Below, piece after piece: positions 34,423 to 44,692 of a DNA stretch of 64,000 nt. The translations under genes and the position numbers were made by a program. The notes beneath the pieces were generated by a model. It was not told where the DNA came from. It searched no databases and saw nothing but the letters and a program-made list of their open reading frames with translations. The stretch spans positions 62,001 through 126,000 of the forward strand of contig NZ_FOJY01000002.1 in the NCBI RefSeq assembly GCF_900112085.1. Direction: 5' to 3'. This DNA is from Acetitomaculum ruminis DSM 5522 (GTDB lineage: Bacteria > Bacillota > Clostridia > Lachnospirales > Lachnospiraceae). Position 1 is the first letter of the stretch. Each line of letters starts with the position of its first letter.

Positions 34423-36417
34423 CTATGTAAACTTTATAAGTCCCTTACTTATTACAAAATCAAGGTCTAAAACTAAATCTTTTTCTTTTGAACGAAGATA
34501 TATTTTACCATTTTTTACTTTCTTTACGGTACATTTTCCATAGGTTTTATGGATAATTTCCTGTCCTTCTTTTAAATTTTCCCTGTCAAATAAAAGTTCT
34601 CCTAGATATCTGGATACCTCAAGTTCTTTGTTGTAACGCTCTTTTATTGAAGAAATATAAAGTTTTCTTTTCGCTCTTGTCATTGCTACATAAAACATTC
34701 TTCTTTCTTCTTCAAGATCCGCAGGAGTTAATGCTTTTTTATAAGGTGTTATACCTTCATTAGCATCAATTATAAAAACTGTGTCATACTCCAGACCTTT
34801 AGCTCCATGCATGGTTACAAATTCAGTCAGGTCTTCATTAGAGTCTTTTTTTACTGAATACTGTTTTTTTAATTTTTCAGAATATTCTTTTATATAACTA
34901 TACCATTCTTCCAGTGTTTTATAATCTTTTGCACTTTCCTGAATTTCTATGGCTGTATCAATAAGCTCATCTTCCTTAATATTTCTGAATTTGGCATATT
35001 CTTTAAGATAATCTAGGTAACCGATTCCACGATATATATAATCTATTGCAGCATATGGAGGCATACCTTTTAGCATGTTCAGGTCACATTCCATTTTGTC
35101 AACCCTTTCAAGCATCCATTCTTTATCCGATAACATTTTTCTTAAATCATCAAATTCGATAACAGGTGTATCCAGAGCTTTTCGGCTGATATAACGATTA
35201 GGTTTGCTAACAACTCTTAAAAAATCTTCTCTTCTTCTTGAGCCATAAGCCATATTAAAATATGTATAAATATCTTTTGCTATCCAATGGTCATAGATAT
35301 TAGCAACCATATCTTTCATTATAAAAGGCATATTAAATTCTATTGCCTTGGAAATAAGCATTATCGCCTGATTGTTTGTTCTAAAAATTACAGCATGGTC
35401 ACTATATTTTTTTCCCTGCGACACATTTTTATTTATTGTTTTTATGATAAATAAGGCTTCCTCAATTTGATTCTTAAAATTTAAGGTTACAACTGGGTCA
35501 TAAATCTCATTAAATGGTGTAATATCCTTTTTAAATCGATTTTTATTATTTTTAATAAGATTCTTTGATGCATCTACAATACTTTTTGTTGACCTGTAAT
35601 TTATTTTTAAAATCACCTGTTTTGAAGATGGATAATATTTCAAAAAACTTTTCATTATCCCGGGATGCGCCCCACGAAATTTATATATAGACTGGTCATC
35701 ATCACCAACTACAAATATATTTTCTCTTCCTTTTGCAATTAGTCTTAAGATTTCAAACTGCAAACGATTTATATCCTGGAATTCATCAACTAAAATATAT
35801 TGATATTTGTTTTGCCAGGCTTTTAATATATCCGGTCTTTGTGACAACAAATCATAGCAAAACACCATAATATCGTCAAAATCAATAAGCGCCCTGGACC
35901 TTAAAGCTTTTTGGTAATTGCCATATATAAATCTGAATTCTTCAATTGTCATGCCTTCCGGATAATAATTAGATATATCAAGCTGCTCATTTTTTACAGT
36001 GCTTATCTTAGAACACACATCGCTTATAAAATCATTAATATCATCTGTATCAAAACTCATTTGATTAACAATTTCTTTCACAAGCTGCCTTTTGACTTCT
36101 TCACTTGCTATATTGGCAGCAGTATAATGATAAGCATACTTTAATATCTTAAAATAAATAGCGTGAAAAGTTCCGAAACTGACAGGCAGGCTTTCTCCTA
36201 TCAGTTTTTCAAAACGATTCTTCATCTGAACTGCTGCTGCTTTTGTAAAAGTAATAACAAGTATATTAGATGGATTAACTCCGAATTGTTCTATTAGATT
36301 TTTAATTCTTCCACTGATTGTAGCGGTTTTACCACTTCCAGGACCTGCTATACACAGACAAGGTCCATCATGGTGTTGTAAAGCCTCCAATTGAGACTCA
36401 TTATATTCTAACTCCAT
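34423..36417 (-). CDS. UvrD/Rep-type ATP-dependent DNA helicase
   Basis: A 664-residue superfamily 1 helicase. Motif I is GPGSGKTATI (about residues 24-33), motif Ia TFTKAAAVQMK, motif II DEFQD, motif III GDDDQSIYKFRG, motif IV INYRST, motif V MHGAKGLEYD and motif VI VAMTRAKRKLYIS. It unwinds DNA 3' to 5' in repair or replication restart. It is shorter than PcrA (about 740 residues) and has its own C-terminal Tudor-like tail (GQEIIHKTYGKCTVKKV), as in UvrD/PcrA proteins. Spacing from GGAG to ATG is long (13 nt). Confidence 0.93.
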   Translation of the reverse strand: MELEYNESQLEALQHHDGPCLCIAGPGSGKTATISGRIKNLIEQFGVNPSNILVITFTKAAAVQMKNRFEKLIGESLPVSFGTFHAIYFKILKYAYHYTAANIASEEVKRQLVKEIVNQMSFDTDDINDFISDVCSKISTVKNEQLDISNYYPEGMTIEEFRFIYGNYQKALRSRALIDFDDIMVFCYDLLSQRPDILKAWQNKYQYILVDEFQDINRLQFEILRLIAKGRENIFVVGDDDQSIYKFRGAHPGIMKSFLKYYPSSKQVILKINYRSTKSIVDASKNLIKNNKNRFKKDITPFNEIYDPVVTLNFKNQIEEALFIIKTINKNVSQGKKYSDHAVIFRTNNQAIMLISKAIEFNMPFIMKDMVANIYDHWIAKDIYTYFNMAYGSRRREDFLRVVSKPNRYISRKALDTPVIEFDDLRKMLSDKEWMLERVDKMECDLNMLKGMPPYAAIDYIYRGIGYLDYLKEYAKFRNIKEDELIDTAIEIQESAKDYKTLEEWYSYIKEYSEKLKKQYSVKKDSNEDLTEFVTMHGAKGLEYDTVFIIDANEGITPYKKALTPADLEEERRMFYVAMTRAKRKLYISSIKERYNKELEVSRYLGELLFDRENLKEGQEIIHKTYGKCTVKKVKNGKIYLRSKEKDLVLDLDFVISKGLIKFT

Positions 36418-36436
36418 TTAGTATGTAATGCTCCTT

Positions 36437-37135
36437 TTATGATATTTTGGTTACCACATTCTTAAATGGCGTATAATCAAATTTTCTTTTGTTATTTGAA
36501 TTACTAAACAATATTTCTCTTTGCTTTAGGGAACAGTAGGTTGCCAGATTTGGATAGTTTTTTGTGAATTGTATTCCATAAAAAACCCTGTCCTCTCTTA
36601 ATTGTTTCTCTCTAATTATTTCTCCCGATAAAACAAAAATGTAGTTGAAAGGAACATCTTTAAATGCAACACGCACCTTGCTTCCCATTGCCGATTTATC
36701 TGTATCTCTATTGGAAATGACCCCCATTCCGGAATCACTTATGTCTGTAACGACTCCATCATATACAGATTTATAAGCCATTGATATTTCACATTTCTTT
36801 GAAACAGGCACCCTGAAGTTGGCTCTTCTGTTTTCACTGGCACCGTTACCTATTGTTCTTAGCAGATACAACTTATGACCTTTATACATGACAAGTTTTA
36901 ATCTGCAATTTCTCCATATGACAGGGGTGCTGTTTTTCCTGCTCCACATTACTGATATTTTTAATTTTGAACCATCAAAATTTAACACACTTTTATTAAC
37001 ACGTATTGGCGTGATAATAGTGCCGTATTTGCTATGATACAATACTTTACTATGAAATGAATATTGAGTTTTCATATAAAAACAGACCATTATAGTACTT
37101 CCAACCGGTATTTCATTAATTTTTACAATTTCCAT
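36437..37135 (-). CDS. PilZ-domain cyclic-di-GMP receptor, YcgR-like
   Basis: A 232-residue protein with an N-terminal YcgR-type barrel (residues 1-110) and a PilZ domain. PilZ ligand motifs are RRANFRVPV (RxxxR) near residue 117 and DISDSGMG (DxSxxG) near residue 145. YcgR-like proteins slow flagellar motors when cyclic-di-GMP rises. The ATG at 37135 has GGAGA 8 nt upstream. It fits with the HD-GYP phosphodiesterase and flagellar satellites in the window. Confidence 0.9.
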   Translation of the reverse strand: MEIVKINEIPVGSTIMVCFYMKTQYSFHSKVLYHSKYGTIITPIRVNKSVLNFDGSKLKISVMWSRKNSTPVIWRNCRLKLVMYKGHKLYLLRTIGNGASENRRANFRVPVSKKCEISMAYKSVYDGVVTDISDSGMGVISNRDTDKSAMGSKVRVAFKDVPFNYIFVLSGEIIREKQLREDRVFYGIQFTKNYPNLATYCSLKQREILFSNSNNKRKFDYTPFKNVVTKIS

Positions 37136-37283
37136 TAAATGTTTCTCCTTACTAGGGGGCAATATTTATAAATTTGCAAATCCATACTAAATACATATTA
37201 TAAAATGAAATAGATTCATCTTTTTACCTAATCACTAAAGTCACAAAATTTAATTTTCCAAAACCTATTTTTATACATTTTTT

Positions 37284-37313
37284 CTGCAGGTCCATTTTTT
37301 TATGAACCTGCAG
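37284..37313. other. Strong hairpin downstream of gltX without a T-tract
   Basis: CTGCAGGT (37284-37291) pairs with ACCTGCAG (37306-37313), with three further pairs inside. On the minus strand it is followed by A residues, so it is not a standard terminator. Confidence 0.5.
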
Positions 37314-37360
37314 TCAATATCTCATTTTTAAATGTTTTTTTCTAAGCAATAAATATTATT

Positions 37361-38809
37361 TTATGATAATTTTTCTATTGCTGCTTTTATTCTGTTTATG
37401 GACTCTTCTTTACCAAGAATTTCCATAATTTCAGTAGCTCCTCCTGGCGTGGACTGTTTTCCAGACAAAGCTGTCCTTACAGGCCACATGGCATAACCGT
37501 TTTTGCATCCCTTTTTCTCAACATAGTCTTTTAAGGTTGCATATAAGGCATCATTACTGTAATCTTCCTGTTTTTCAAAAACAGGCAATAGTTCTTTTAA
37601 TACTTCAAGAGAACTTTCTTCTGTAGTTTTCATCTTTTTATGTTTATACATTGAAATATCATATTCCGGAACTTTTTCAAAGAAATCTATATGTTCTTTA
37701 ATATCCGGGAATATTTCAATTCTTGTTTTAACAAGCTCTGCAATTTTTTTCAAATCGTAATCTTTTGTAATTACTTCTTTAATAAACGGTAATGCTCTTT
37801 CATAAAAAGCATCAAAATCCATCTTCTTGATATATTCACCATTCATCCATTTTAATTTTACAATATCAAATGCTGCAGGAGCTTTATTGATATGATGATA
37901 GTCAAAAATCTTAACAAGTTCTTCTAATGAATATATTTCTTCATTTCCCAACGGACTCCAGCCAAGTAAAGCAACAAAGTTCACAACAGCTTCATTTAAA
38001 AATCCCTGCTCAATAAGGTCTTCGTAGGATGAATGACCGCTTCTTTTGCTTAATTTTTTATGTTCCATATCTGTAATTAACGGACAATGAATATATTCCG
38101 GAACATCCCATCCAAATGCCTCATAAAGCCTGTTATATTTTGGTGAAGAAGAAAGATACTCATTTCCTCTTACAACATGTGTTATACCCATAAGATGATC
38201 ATCTACTACATTGGCAAAATTATATGTCGGGTATCCATCAGATTTAATTAAAATCATATCATCCAATTCTGCATTATCAACAGTTATATTTCCATATATA
38301 TCATCATGAAATGTTGTTGTGCCGGTTCTTGGATTATTCTGTCTGATAACATAAGGAACGCCGGCTTTTAACTTCTCCTCAACCTCTTCTTTTGAAAGTG
38401 AAAGACAATGCTTATCATATATTGATATTTCTTTTCCTGCTACTTCCTGTACCAGAGTATCAAGTCTTTCTTTGTCACAAAAACAATAATATGCTTCACC
38501 TTTATCTATAAGTTCTTTTGCATATTTCAAATAGATTCCGGCTTCCTGACGTTCACTTTGAACATATGGGCCAACTCCCTTATCCTTATCCGGTCCCTCA
38601 TCATGAACCAAACCTGTTGCTTCAAGAGTTCTATAAATAATATCTACAGCCCCTTCAACATATCTTTCCTGGTCTGTATCCTCTATTCTTAAAATAAAAT
38701 CTCCACCTTCATGCTTTGCAATTAAGTAGGCATAAAGCGCTGTTCTTAAATTTCCAACATGCATTCTTCCTGTTGGACTAGGTGCAAATCTTGTTCTTAC
38801 TTTACTCAT
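37361..38809 (-). CDS. gltX: Glutamyl-tRNA synthetase
   Basis: A 482-residue class I synthetase. HIGH region is [19 protein letters not shown] region is KLSKRSG, and the zinc-binding-type insert and C-terminal anticodon-binding helical domain are present. Length is normal. Many Firmicutes use one non-discriminating enzyme for both tRNA-Glu and tRNA-Gln; specificity is not visible. The start has AAAGGA. It is the last gene of the long minus-strand run that begins with rfbB, 19 nt downstream of an ABC ATPase gene, and may have an internal promoter. Confidence 0.97.
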   Translation of the reverse strand: MSKVRTRFAPSPTGRMHVGNLRTALYAYLIAKHEGGDFILRIEDTDQERYVEGAVDIIYRTLEATGLVHDEGPDKDKGVGPYVQSERQEAGIYLKYAKELIDKGEAYYCFCDKERLDTLVQEVAGKEISIYDKHCLSLSKEEVEEKLKAGVPYVIRQNNPRTGTTTFHDDIYGNITVDNAELDDMILIKSDGYPTYNFANVVDDHLMGITHVVRGNEYLSSSPKYNRLYEAFGWDVPEYIHCPLITDMEHKKLSKRSGHSSYEDLIEQGFLNEAVVNFVALLGWSPLGNEEIYSLEELVKIFDYHHINKAPAAFDIVKLKWMNGEYIKKMDFDAFYERALPFIKEVITKDYDLKKIAELVKTRIEIFPDIKEHIDFFEKVPEYDISMYKHKKMKTTEESSLEVLKELLPVFEKQEDYSNDALYATLKDYVEKKGCKNGYAMWPVRTALSGKQSTPGGATEIMEILGKEESINRIKAAIEKLS

Positions 38810-38828
38810 TTTTCATGTCCTTTCTATT

Positions 38829-39581
38829 CTATTTCATGAATTCTTTATAATGTTCCAATACTACTTTGGGTTCACCTATTTCTTTTATTTCCCCTTCATG
38901 CATCCAAAGAATAGTATCACATAGCTCACTTAAAGTTGATAAACTGTGGGAAACAATAACAACTGTTCTGTCTTTATTTGAAATAAGACTTTTCATCTTT
39001 TGATAGCTTTTCTTTTTAAATTTTACATCTCCAACACTTAATACTTCATCAATAAGCATTATATCTGTTTCTAATATCGCAGTAATTGAAAATGCCAATT
39101 TTGAAAACATTCCACTGGAATATGTGCTTACCGGCATATCAATAAACTTTCCAACACCGGAAAATTCGATAATTTCATCTATTTTTGAACGAACAAATTC
39201 TTCAGTAAAACCAAGGAGCATCCCAGAAAGCATAATATTTTCACGACCGGTTAAAGCTTTATTAAAACCTACGCCAATAGCCAACAATGATACTGAATTA
39301 CCATGAAGATCTATATAACCGGCATCAGGAGCAAATACACCTGCAAGAGCTCTTAACATAGTAGACTTACCACTTCCGTTTTTTCCTGTTATTCCAAGAA
39401 TTTGTCCCTTTGGAACTTCAAAAGAGACTCCCTTTACTGCTTCAAATGTCTGTTTTTCAACTTTTTTTAGTCTTAACAGACTTTTCTTTAATGAATAAGT
39501 TTTAAGGCTTCTGTAAACTATTTTTAAATCTTTTACTGTAATAGCAATTTCCTGATTTTCATTTTCTTCCATATTCATCAT
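38829..39581 (-). CDS. Polysaccharide ABC exporter ATPase, short form (Wzt/TagH-like)
   Basis: A 250-residue ABC ATPase of the O-antigen/teichoic-acid export class: Walker A GKNGSGKST, the SVSLLAIGVGF loop, signature YSSGM and Walker B IMLIDEVLSVGD. Unlike the paralogue at 44693-45964 it ends right after the ATPase domain and has no glycan-binding extension. The ATG overlaps the permease stop (TAATG), and two further in-frame ATGs follow within 9 nt. Confidence 0.9.
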   Translation of the reverse strand: MMNMEENENQEIAITVKDLKIVYRSLKTYSLKKSLLRLKKVEKQTFEAVKGVSFEVPKGQILGITGKNGSGKSTMLRALAGVFAPDAGYIDLHGNSVSLLAIGVGFNKALTGRENIMLSGMLLGFTEEFVRSKIDEIIEFSGVGKFIDMPVSTYSSGMFSKLAFSITAILETDIMLIDEVLSVGDVKFKKKSYQKMKSLISNKDRTVVIVSHSLSTLSELCDTILWMHEGEIKEIGEPKVVLEHYKEFMK

Positions 39582-40372
39582 TAAACCACCTTTGCATATC
39601 CATTTTCGTATTTATATATTATTTTCACACCAATTACACTAAGAATTATTCCAATAGCAAACCACATCACCAGAAATTTCAAATCCGGTTCTCCGGTATA
39701 AATAAGGCATTTTCTTACAGAAGAAACCAAATAGGCCATAGGATTATAATTTCCCATAAAATTTGCAAGTTCAGGATAGCTTTTACCAATTCGTTTATGA
39801 ATATCATAAAAAACTCCTGTCATATAAAATAACATCTTAAATACAATTGTTATAACATTGCTCAAATCTTCTATAAATACCCCAAAATGCATTACAATAC
39901 ACATGCACCCAAATGTAATAACCCATAAAGTAACCATTAAAGGAATTAAGTATAATAAGTTGATTGAGACAGGAACTTTAAATACTATCATCATGGCTAC
40001 TATGATTCCAAAATTAATGGCCATTTTAAATCCATTAACAAACATTTTTGATATAGTTAAAATAAATTTTGGGACATACACCTTTGTCACAATAGGTTTA
40101 TTTCTTTTTATCATTTTTACGCTTTGTGTGATATTTTTATTAAAGAAATCCCACATGGTTATACCAATAAAAATAAAAATTGGAAAGTAATCTTCTCTGG
40201 CATTAAATACAACCGAAAACATAAAGGTATATATCAACATAAAACATAAAGGTTGTAAAACCCACCATATCCAGTTTAGATAAGAATTTGCGACTTCAGC
40301 TTTCAACTCGGATTTCGCTGAATATATCAAATATTTAAAATTATCTTGAATATCGCTAATAAAACGTTTCAT
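39581..40372 (-). CDS. Polysaccharide ABC exporter permease (Wzm/TagG-like)
   Basis: A 263-residue ABC-2 type permease with about six transmembrane helices and an amphipathic N-terminus (LKAEVANSYLNWIWWVLQPL) typical of Wzm/TagG. The ATG at 40372 was chosen because GGAGG lies 5 nt upstream and family members start just before the amphipathic helix; the longer frame to 40426 lacks a ribosome binding site. It works with the ATPase downstream to flip lipid-linked glycan to the outer face. This is the second exporter of the cluster. Confidence 0.9.
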   Translation of the reverse strand: MKRFISDIQDNFKYLIYSAKSELKAEVANSYLNWIWWVLQPLCFMLIYTFMFSVVFNAREDYFPIFIFIGITMWDFFNKNITQSVKMIKRNKPIVTKVYVPKFILTISKMFVNGFKMAINFGIIVAMMIVFKVPVSINLLYLIPLMVTLWVITFGCMCIVMHFGVFIEDLSNVITIVFKMLFYMTGVFYDIHKRIGKSYPELANFMGNYNPMAYLVSSVRKCLIYTGEPDLKFLVMWFAIGIILSVIGVKIIYKYENGYAKVV

Positions 40373-40431
40373 TTCTTCCTCCAAAATTACATTAAAAGAC
40401 TCGCCTCTAAAAAGAGCCAAGTCCATATTTT

Positions 40432-41280
40432 TTATCTACGATATTTAAATATACCATTAATAATGTAGAAAAACAAGTAATATAAAGAAGTCAAACTATT
40501 TAATCCAATATGTCTATATGCTCCATATTGCATCTTTGCTGACCGGAACTTATTTCTGGATTTTCCACCTATTGATAATCGTGACTTTAACAGTGGTTTA
40601 TCTATACCTATGGCGTAAGGATAATCCTCTAAAATATTAAGCCACATTATATAATCTTCGTGAAGATTATCATTTGTCATTTTATATTCTTTGGTAACTG
40701 ACGACCTAAGAACCACAGACGAACAGGGGATGCTATTTGTATATAACAGCATTTTTCTGGTTACCTTTGGGGGCATGGAGATTATTTTTCCAGTTCGGCT
40801 GCCGTCTTCATTTATCAACTCCCTTGAACTGCCACAAATAACACATTCCTTATCCTCAAAGGCCTTTAACTGAATTTCTAATTTATTTAAATCCCAGTAA
40901 TCGTCACTATCCAAAAGTGCAATGAAACTTCCGAAAGCTATTTCAAAACCCAAATTTCTTGAACGTGCAACTCCGAAATTTTTCCTGCTTTCCAATACAA
41001 TTATATTCCTGACATAATCGCCATTAAATATTTCAAAGCAACTGTATTTATAATACTCGTCAACTGTATCATTTTTTATAAAAAATTCTTTTCTATTTGC
41101 ATCACGAGCATCCATCAGTTGCATTATAACATCTACACTTTTGTCAATTGAGCAATCATCAATTACTATTAACTGTATATCACCTTTTAATGTCTGATCA
41201 AGAACAGAATCAATAGCCATTTTAATATATTTTTCTCCGTTATAATTAGGCATTATAACACTTACTAAAAATCTGCTCAT
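40432..41280 (-). CDS. Family 2 glycosyltransferase
   Basis: A 282-residue GT-A enzyme: VSVIMPNYNGEKYI at the N-terminus, VIDDCSID near residue 40 and the metal-binding LLDSDD near residue 128. A hydrophobic C-terminal stretch (LTSLYYLFFYIINGIF) probably anchors it to the membrane. It adds one sugar to the repeat unit; donor not predictable. The start follows GGCGGTGG. It lies between the initiating transferase and the second exporter. Confidence 0.88.
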   Translation of the reverse strand: MSRFLVSVIMPNYNGEKYIKMAIDSVLDQTLKGDIQLIVIDDCSIDKSVDVIMQLMDARDANRKEFFIKNDTVDEYYKYSCFEIFNGDYVRNIIVLESRKNFGVARSRNLGFEIAFGSFIALLDSDDYWDLNKLEIQLKAFEDKECVICGSSRELINEDGSRTGKIISMPPKVTRKMLLYTNSIPCSSVVLRSSVTKEYKMTNDNLHEDYIMWLNILEDYPYAIGIDKPLLKSRLSIGGKSRNKFRSAKMQYGAYRHIGLNSLTSLYYLFFYIINGIFKYRR

Positions 41281-41294
41281 ACAACCACCGCCTG

Positions 41295-42665
41295 TCAGTT
41301 TTTGTTCTTTAATGCAGTTCTTTGTTTGTCATCGACACCTTCAGACTTTTCTTTTTGAAATAAAATTTTAATTGTTAAAAGTATTAATCTAAAATCAAGC
41401 CATATTGAATAATTTTCAATATACATAAGATCAAGTTTCAACTTATCGTAAGGAACTGTACTATAGTTTCCATATACCTGTGCATATCCCGTAAGTCCCG
41501 CTTTCATCTTGAGCCTAAAACGATACTCAGGTATTTCATTCTCATATTCACGATACATTACTTCTCTTTCAGGTCTTGGTCCCACCAGAGACATATCTCC
41601 TAACAATATATTAAATAACTGTGGTATCTCGTCAAAATGTAATCTTCTTATAACCTTTCCAACTGGTGTAATCCTATCATCATGTGCACTTGCAAGTCTG
41701 GCACCATTTTTCTCTGAGTCCACTACCATACTTCTAAATTTAAGGATTTTGAAAGGTTTTCCATCTGTCGTAAGTCTTTCCTGTTTATAAAAAACAGGAC
41801 CGCCATCATATGATTTTATAAAAACAGCAATAATCAGCATAAGTGGAGATCCAAAAATAATCCCTATAATGGATGTAATTATATCTACCAGTCTTTTGGC
41901 TACAGTCTGACCAAATGTAAGACCACTGTTTCTAAAAAGCTGAAACTGAGTATCAAATAAATCAATTTTAGTAGATGCTGTTATCATAATATCTGATATC
42001 TTTGGTAAGCAATAGCATCTTTTTGAATGACTATAACAGTATTTTATGAAAAGATTCCTTTCATGAGAAGGAAGGTCTCCAATTAAAACTGACTCATATT
42101 TATCGACTTCCTTTAAAACATTCTTTATACCTATGTCGATGTTTATAGTTTCTTTAATATGATATTTGTCACTTCTTCGCCTTACTTTATCGATTATGTC
42201 ACGAGGACTTATGGTTCCATAAATTAAAATCATCTCGTAAGGCGGGTATATAAGGGCATAAATTTTTTTAGATATAATAGCCCAAACCAATGCCACTATA
42301 AGTTCCGCAATAGTTAAAATAATTATCGGCTTAACATTGGTTAAAAATCTCCAGTTACCAATGAGGTCCATTTGAATATATGTTACCGCATTAGTGGAAA
42401 AAATCGCCAAAACCTGGGAATACATTATATCTAGAGTTTTTAAATATCCTACTTTTAATGCACTAAATACTTTAGCAAATGTGTAAGCAAGAACCCCATA
42501 TATTGCAATTATTGCCCAATTTCCTTTTCTATAGTAATTAGTCTTTGTCAATATTCTGTAATCATGCTCCCAAAGATATGCAAACATGATTATTTCAATA
42601 GCTATTATAAGCATTGACAAAGCAAACATTATTAATCTTTTATACTGCTCTTTAGATAAATTCAT
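41295..42665 (-). CDS. Initiating sugar-phosphate transferase (WbaP/CpsE-like)
   Basis: A 456-residue polyprenyl-phosphate hexose-1-phosphate transferase. Four N-terminal membrane helices (about residues 8-150), a cytosolic segment, then the conserved C-terminal bacterial sugar transferase domain with KRLVDIITSIIG, FYKQERLTTDGKPF, KFRSM, LPQ-like DEIPQLFNILLGDMSLVGPRPE. It transfers sugar-1-phosphate from UDP-sugar to undecaprenyl phosphate, the first step of repeat-unit synthesis. This is the only initiating enzyme seen in the cluster. Confidence 0.93.
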   Translation of the reverse strand: MNLSKEQYKRLIMFALSMLIIAIEIIMFAYLWEHDYRILTKTNYYRKGNWAIIAIYGVLAYTFAKVFSALKVGYLKTLDIMYSQVLAIFSTNAVTYIQMDLIGNWRFLTNVKPIIILTIAELIVALVWAIISKKIYALIYPPYEMILIYGTISPRDIIDKVRRRSDKYHIKETINIDIGIKNVLKEVDKYESVLIGDLPSHERNLFIKYCYSHSKRCYCLPKISDIMITASTKIDLFDTQFQLFRNSGLTFGQTVAKRLVDIITSIIGIIFGSPLMLIIAVFIKSYDGGPVFYKQERLTTDGKPFKILKFRSMVVDSEKNGARLASAHDDRITPVGKVIRRLHFDEIPQLFNILLGDMSLVGPRPEREVMYREYENEIPEYRFRLKMKAGLTGYAQVYGNYSTVPYDKLKLDLMYIENYSIWLDFRLILLTIKILFQKEKSEGVDDKQRTALKNKN

Positions 42666-42679
42666 ATTAACACCACAAA

Positions 42680-43582
42680 TTAACTCTTTTTAATAATAGC
42701 TCGTGCTTTATTTCTAAGTTTCCATGTTTTCGTATTCTTTATCGCATTTAATTCTGTACGAGTTTTTTCAAGCTCATTTGCAAGCCGTTTTATTTCATTA
42801 ATTCCTGCGTCATAGGACTCCATTAAATCATAAACATTGATAATTTTATTTCCAATGATGTCACGCATTCTTCCTATATCGCTATAATCTTTAGATACAT
42901 ATGCCTGAAAATTTCTTTCCATCTTCTCATAAATGGCTATTTCATTTTTTTCCATATTACCCAATTCAAAAAGTTCGTCTAAAGTAAATAACTTAACAGA
43001 CATTCTGTGGTAGAAAAAGTGAATACATCTGTATACCACAAAATCTACCGGAACAGAGAAATCATATGACCATTCATAATCTATAAGCGTCCAATTATCA
43101 TCTTTATCTATGATAAAATTATCAATAACCATATCAATGTCAATTTTATCTGAAGAAGGATGAGTATCGGACAATTCAAAATCACCAAATATCTCTTTAA
43201 ACTTTTCTGTTTTGTTAAAAGAAGGCACAGAATTAAATCTTATTAATTCAAAACATCTAAGTAAAATCTTTTTTATTCTATCATAGTCATGATTAACAAG
43301 GTAGCGCTCTATGATATTAGTCAGGGACTCCCCTTCGGCATACTCGAATGTAATGGTTTCCCCTTCCATTTTACATTTTTGAATGTTTAATTCACTGTCT
43401 TTATAACGCAACAGTAGACTTTCATAGTTTTTATTAATATTTTTTATATGAGCCTTTCCTTCTTCAAAGGACGCGCTCTTTCTGATAATTTTTTTGCCCT
43501 CATCTGTCAATTCAATTGAAGTTCTTAAGGCAAATTTCTCAGATCTGGAGTCAGAACATTTAACATATATTATTTTATTCAT
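42680..43582 (-). CDS. Kinase-like (aminoglycoside phosphotransferase fold) protein with coiled-coil tail
   Basis: A 300-residue protein. Segments DMVIDNFIID and TLIDYEWSYDF (about residues 155-180) look like the catalytic loop and metal-binding DFG-equivalent of lipopolysaccharide and small-molecule kinases; EYAEGESL resembles the hinge region. The C-terminal 45 residues are a coiled coil ending TKTWKLRNKAR, a tail common in polysaccharide enzymes. The gene overlaps the methyltransferase gene by 8 nt and its start (43582) has GGAG 9 nt upstream. Adjacent methyltransferase, kinase and Wzt genes suggest glycan capping (inference). Key catalytic Asp cannot be confirmed by eye. Confidence 0.55.
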   Translation of the reverse strand: MNKIIYVKCSDSRSEKFALRTSIELTDEGKKIIRKSASFEEGKAHIKNINKNYESLLLRYKDSELNIQKCKMEGETITFEYAEGESLTNIIERYLVNHDYDRIKKILLRCFELIRFNSVPSFNKTEKFKEIFGDFELSDTHPSSDKIDIDMVIDNFIIDKDDNWTLIDYEWSYDFSVPVDFVVYRCIHFFYHRMSVKLFTLDELFELGNMEKNEIAIYEKMERNFQAYVSKDYSDIGRMRDIIGNKIINVYDLMESYDAGINEIKRLANELEKTRTELNAIKNTKTWKLRNKARAIIKKS

Positions 43583-44510
43583 TGGCATCTGCTCCTTCCT
43601 TTATAATTATAAGGAATGAATTTGAATACAAAGGAAAAAGATTTTCCTCTATAATATTGTTAAAAACTTTTGTTTCATCAAAAAATACCATTCTTTGTCT
43701 ATCGAAATTTCTCATATTATTTCTTAATTCTCCAGGCATTGGGAGTCTATAATCGGAATAAATTGTGTCAGCAAACTTGTAATCTGGATAAGGATAATAA
43801 AATTCATGAGACATAAAGCCTGCCTCTTCGATAATGCCGGTAATACCCTCCTTTGAAAAAGTTTTTACACCGTTTTTTCCTATATAGTTTTCAATTCCGA
43901 CAAAATATCCGCCAAAATGATCTTCCTGACAGCCTGACCAATATTTTAATCCGAATTTATTTTCAATGGCAATAATAATCTTTCCATTTTTTTTCAAGTG
44001 TTTTTTTATTATTTTTAAGAACTGCAAATAAGGATCCTGGGTAGAAATATATGCTTCCCCATATTCAAATACACCTATAAGGGTGATAATATCATACTTT
44101 TGCGTAAGTGTTTTTTCTACTTTTTCAAAATTTCCAAGTTTAATCGTTATATTATCCCTGTCTTTGTTTCTATAGGCATTAATAAGACTTCTTTTTTCTG
44201 ATAAATCTATACAGGTAACACTTCCTGCCTTATCTGCCAATGTAGATGTAATAGCACCACAACCAGATCCTATCTCCAAAACACTTTCTGATTTTTCAAT
44301 AGGATACCAGTTAAGAATATTCGCTCTTAAAGGAGATAAATGGTACATAATAGCCCAATCTCCTTTTTCGAAAATTATTTTGTTGAACTCTTTTTCAGAA
44401 TTATTTTTTACGATATCCAGTAAAGTATCTTCAATGTCACCATCTGAATACAAATCTTTTCCGGGATAACATTCATAATCTAATACTACTTTTCCAATTT
44501 CTTTCTTCAT
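43575..44510 (-). CDS. SAM-dependent methyltransferase of the polysaccharide cluster
   Basis: A 311-residue class I methyltransferase. SAM motif I is VLEIGSGCGAIT (about residue 77), followed by VTCIDLSEKR (acidic ribose-binding loop) and ITLIGVFEYGE. The C-terminal half contains aromatic stretches such as FYYPYPDYKFADTIY that probably form the acceptor site. Such enzymes accompany kinase-like proteins in glycan clusters. Its Shine-Dalgarno sequence (AAAGGAG) is 27 nt from the ATG with a GCTGT/ACAGC hairpin between. A 182-bp gap separates it from Wzt upstream. Confidence 0.82.
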   Translation of the reverse strand: MKKEIGKVVLDYECYPGKDLYSDGDIEDTLLDIVKNNSEKEFNKIIFEKGDWAIMYHLSPLRANILNWYPIEKSESVLEIGSGCGAITSTLADKAGSVTCIDLSEKRSLINAYRNKDRDNITIKLGNFEKVEKTLTQKYDIITLIGVFEYGEAYISTQDPYLQFLKIIKKHLKKNGKIIIAIENKFGLKYWSGCQEDHFGGYFVGIENYIGKNGVKTFSKEGITGIIEEAGFMSHEFYYPYPDYKFADTIYSDYRLPMPGELRNNMRNFDRQRMVFFDETKVFNNIIEENLFPLYSNSFLIIIKEGADANE

Positions 44511-44517
44511 AGATTTT

Positions 44518-44541
44518 GCTGTATATTTAACAGCCTGCTCC
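44518..44541 (-). promoter_or_regulatory. Split ribosome binding site of the methyltransferase gene with hairpin
   Basis: GGAG (44541-44538), then GCTGT (44534-44530) pairing with ACAGC (44522-44518) over a 7-nt loop, then 7 nt to the ATG at 44510. Folding would give an effective spacing of about 10 nt. Same design as ilvD. Confidence 0.5.
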
Positions 44542-44692
44542 TTTCAATTTAAACAGATAATCACAAACATTAATAAAACATTTGCTGCACACTTTTAAAA
44601 ATAACCCACAAGCAAAATCCAATTTGCTATTTTACACATACTAGTTGTCAAAACACCTTCGCTTTTACAAAAGAGGAAGATTATCCAAGAGT

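Noticed and set aside
37284-37313. Hairpin after gltX as intrinsic terminator
   Set aside because: On the relevant strand the stem is followed by A residues, not T.
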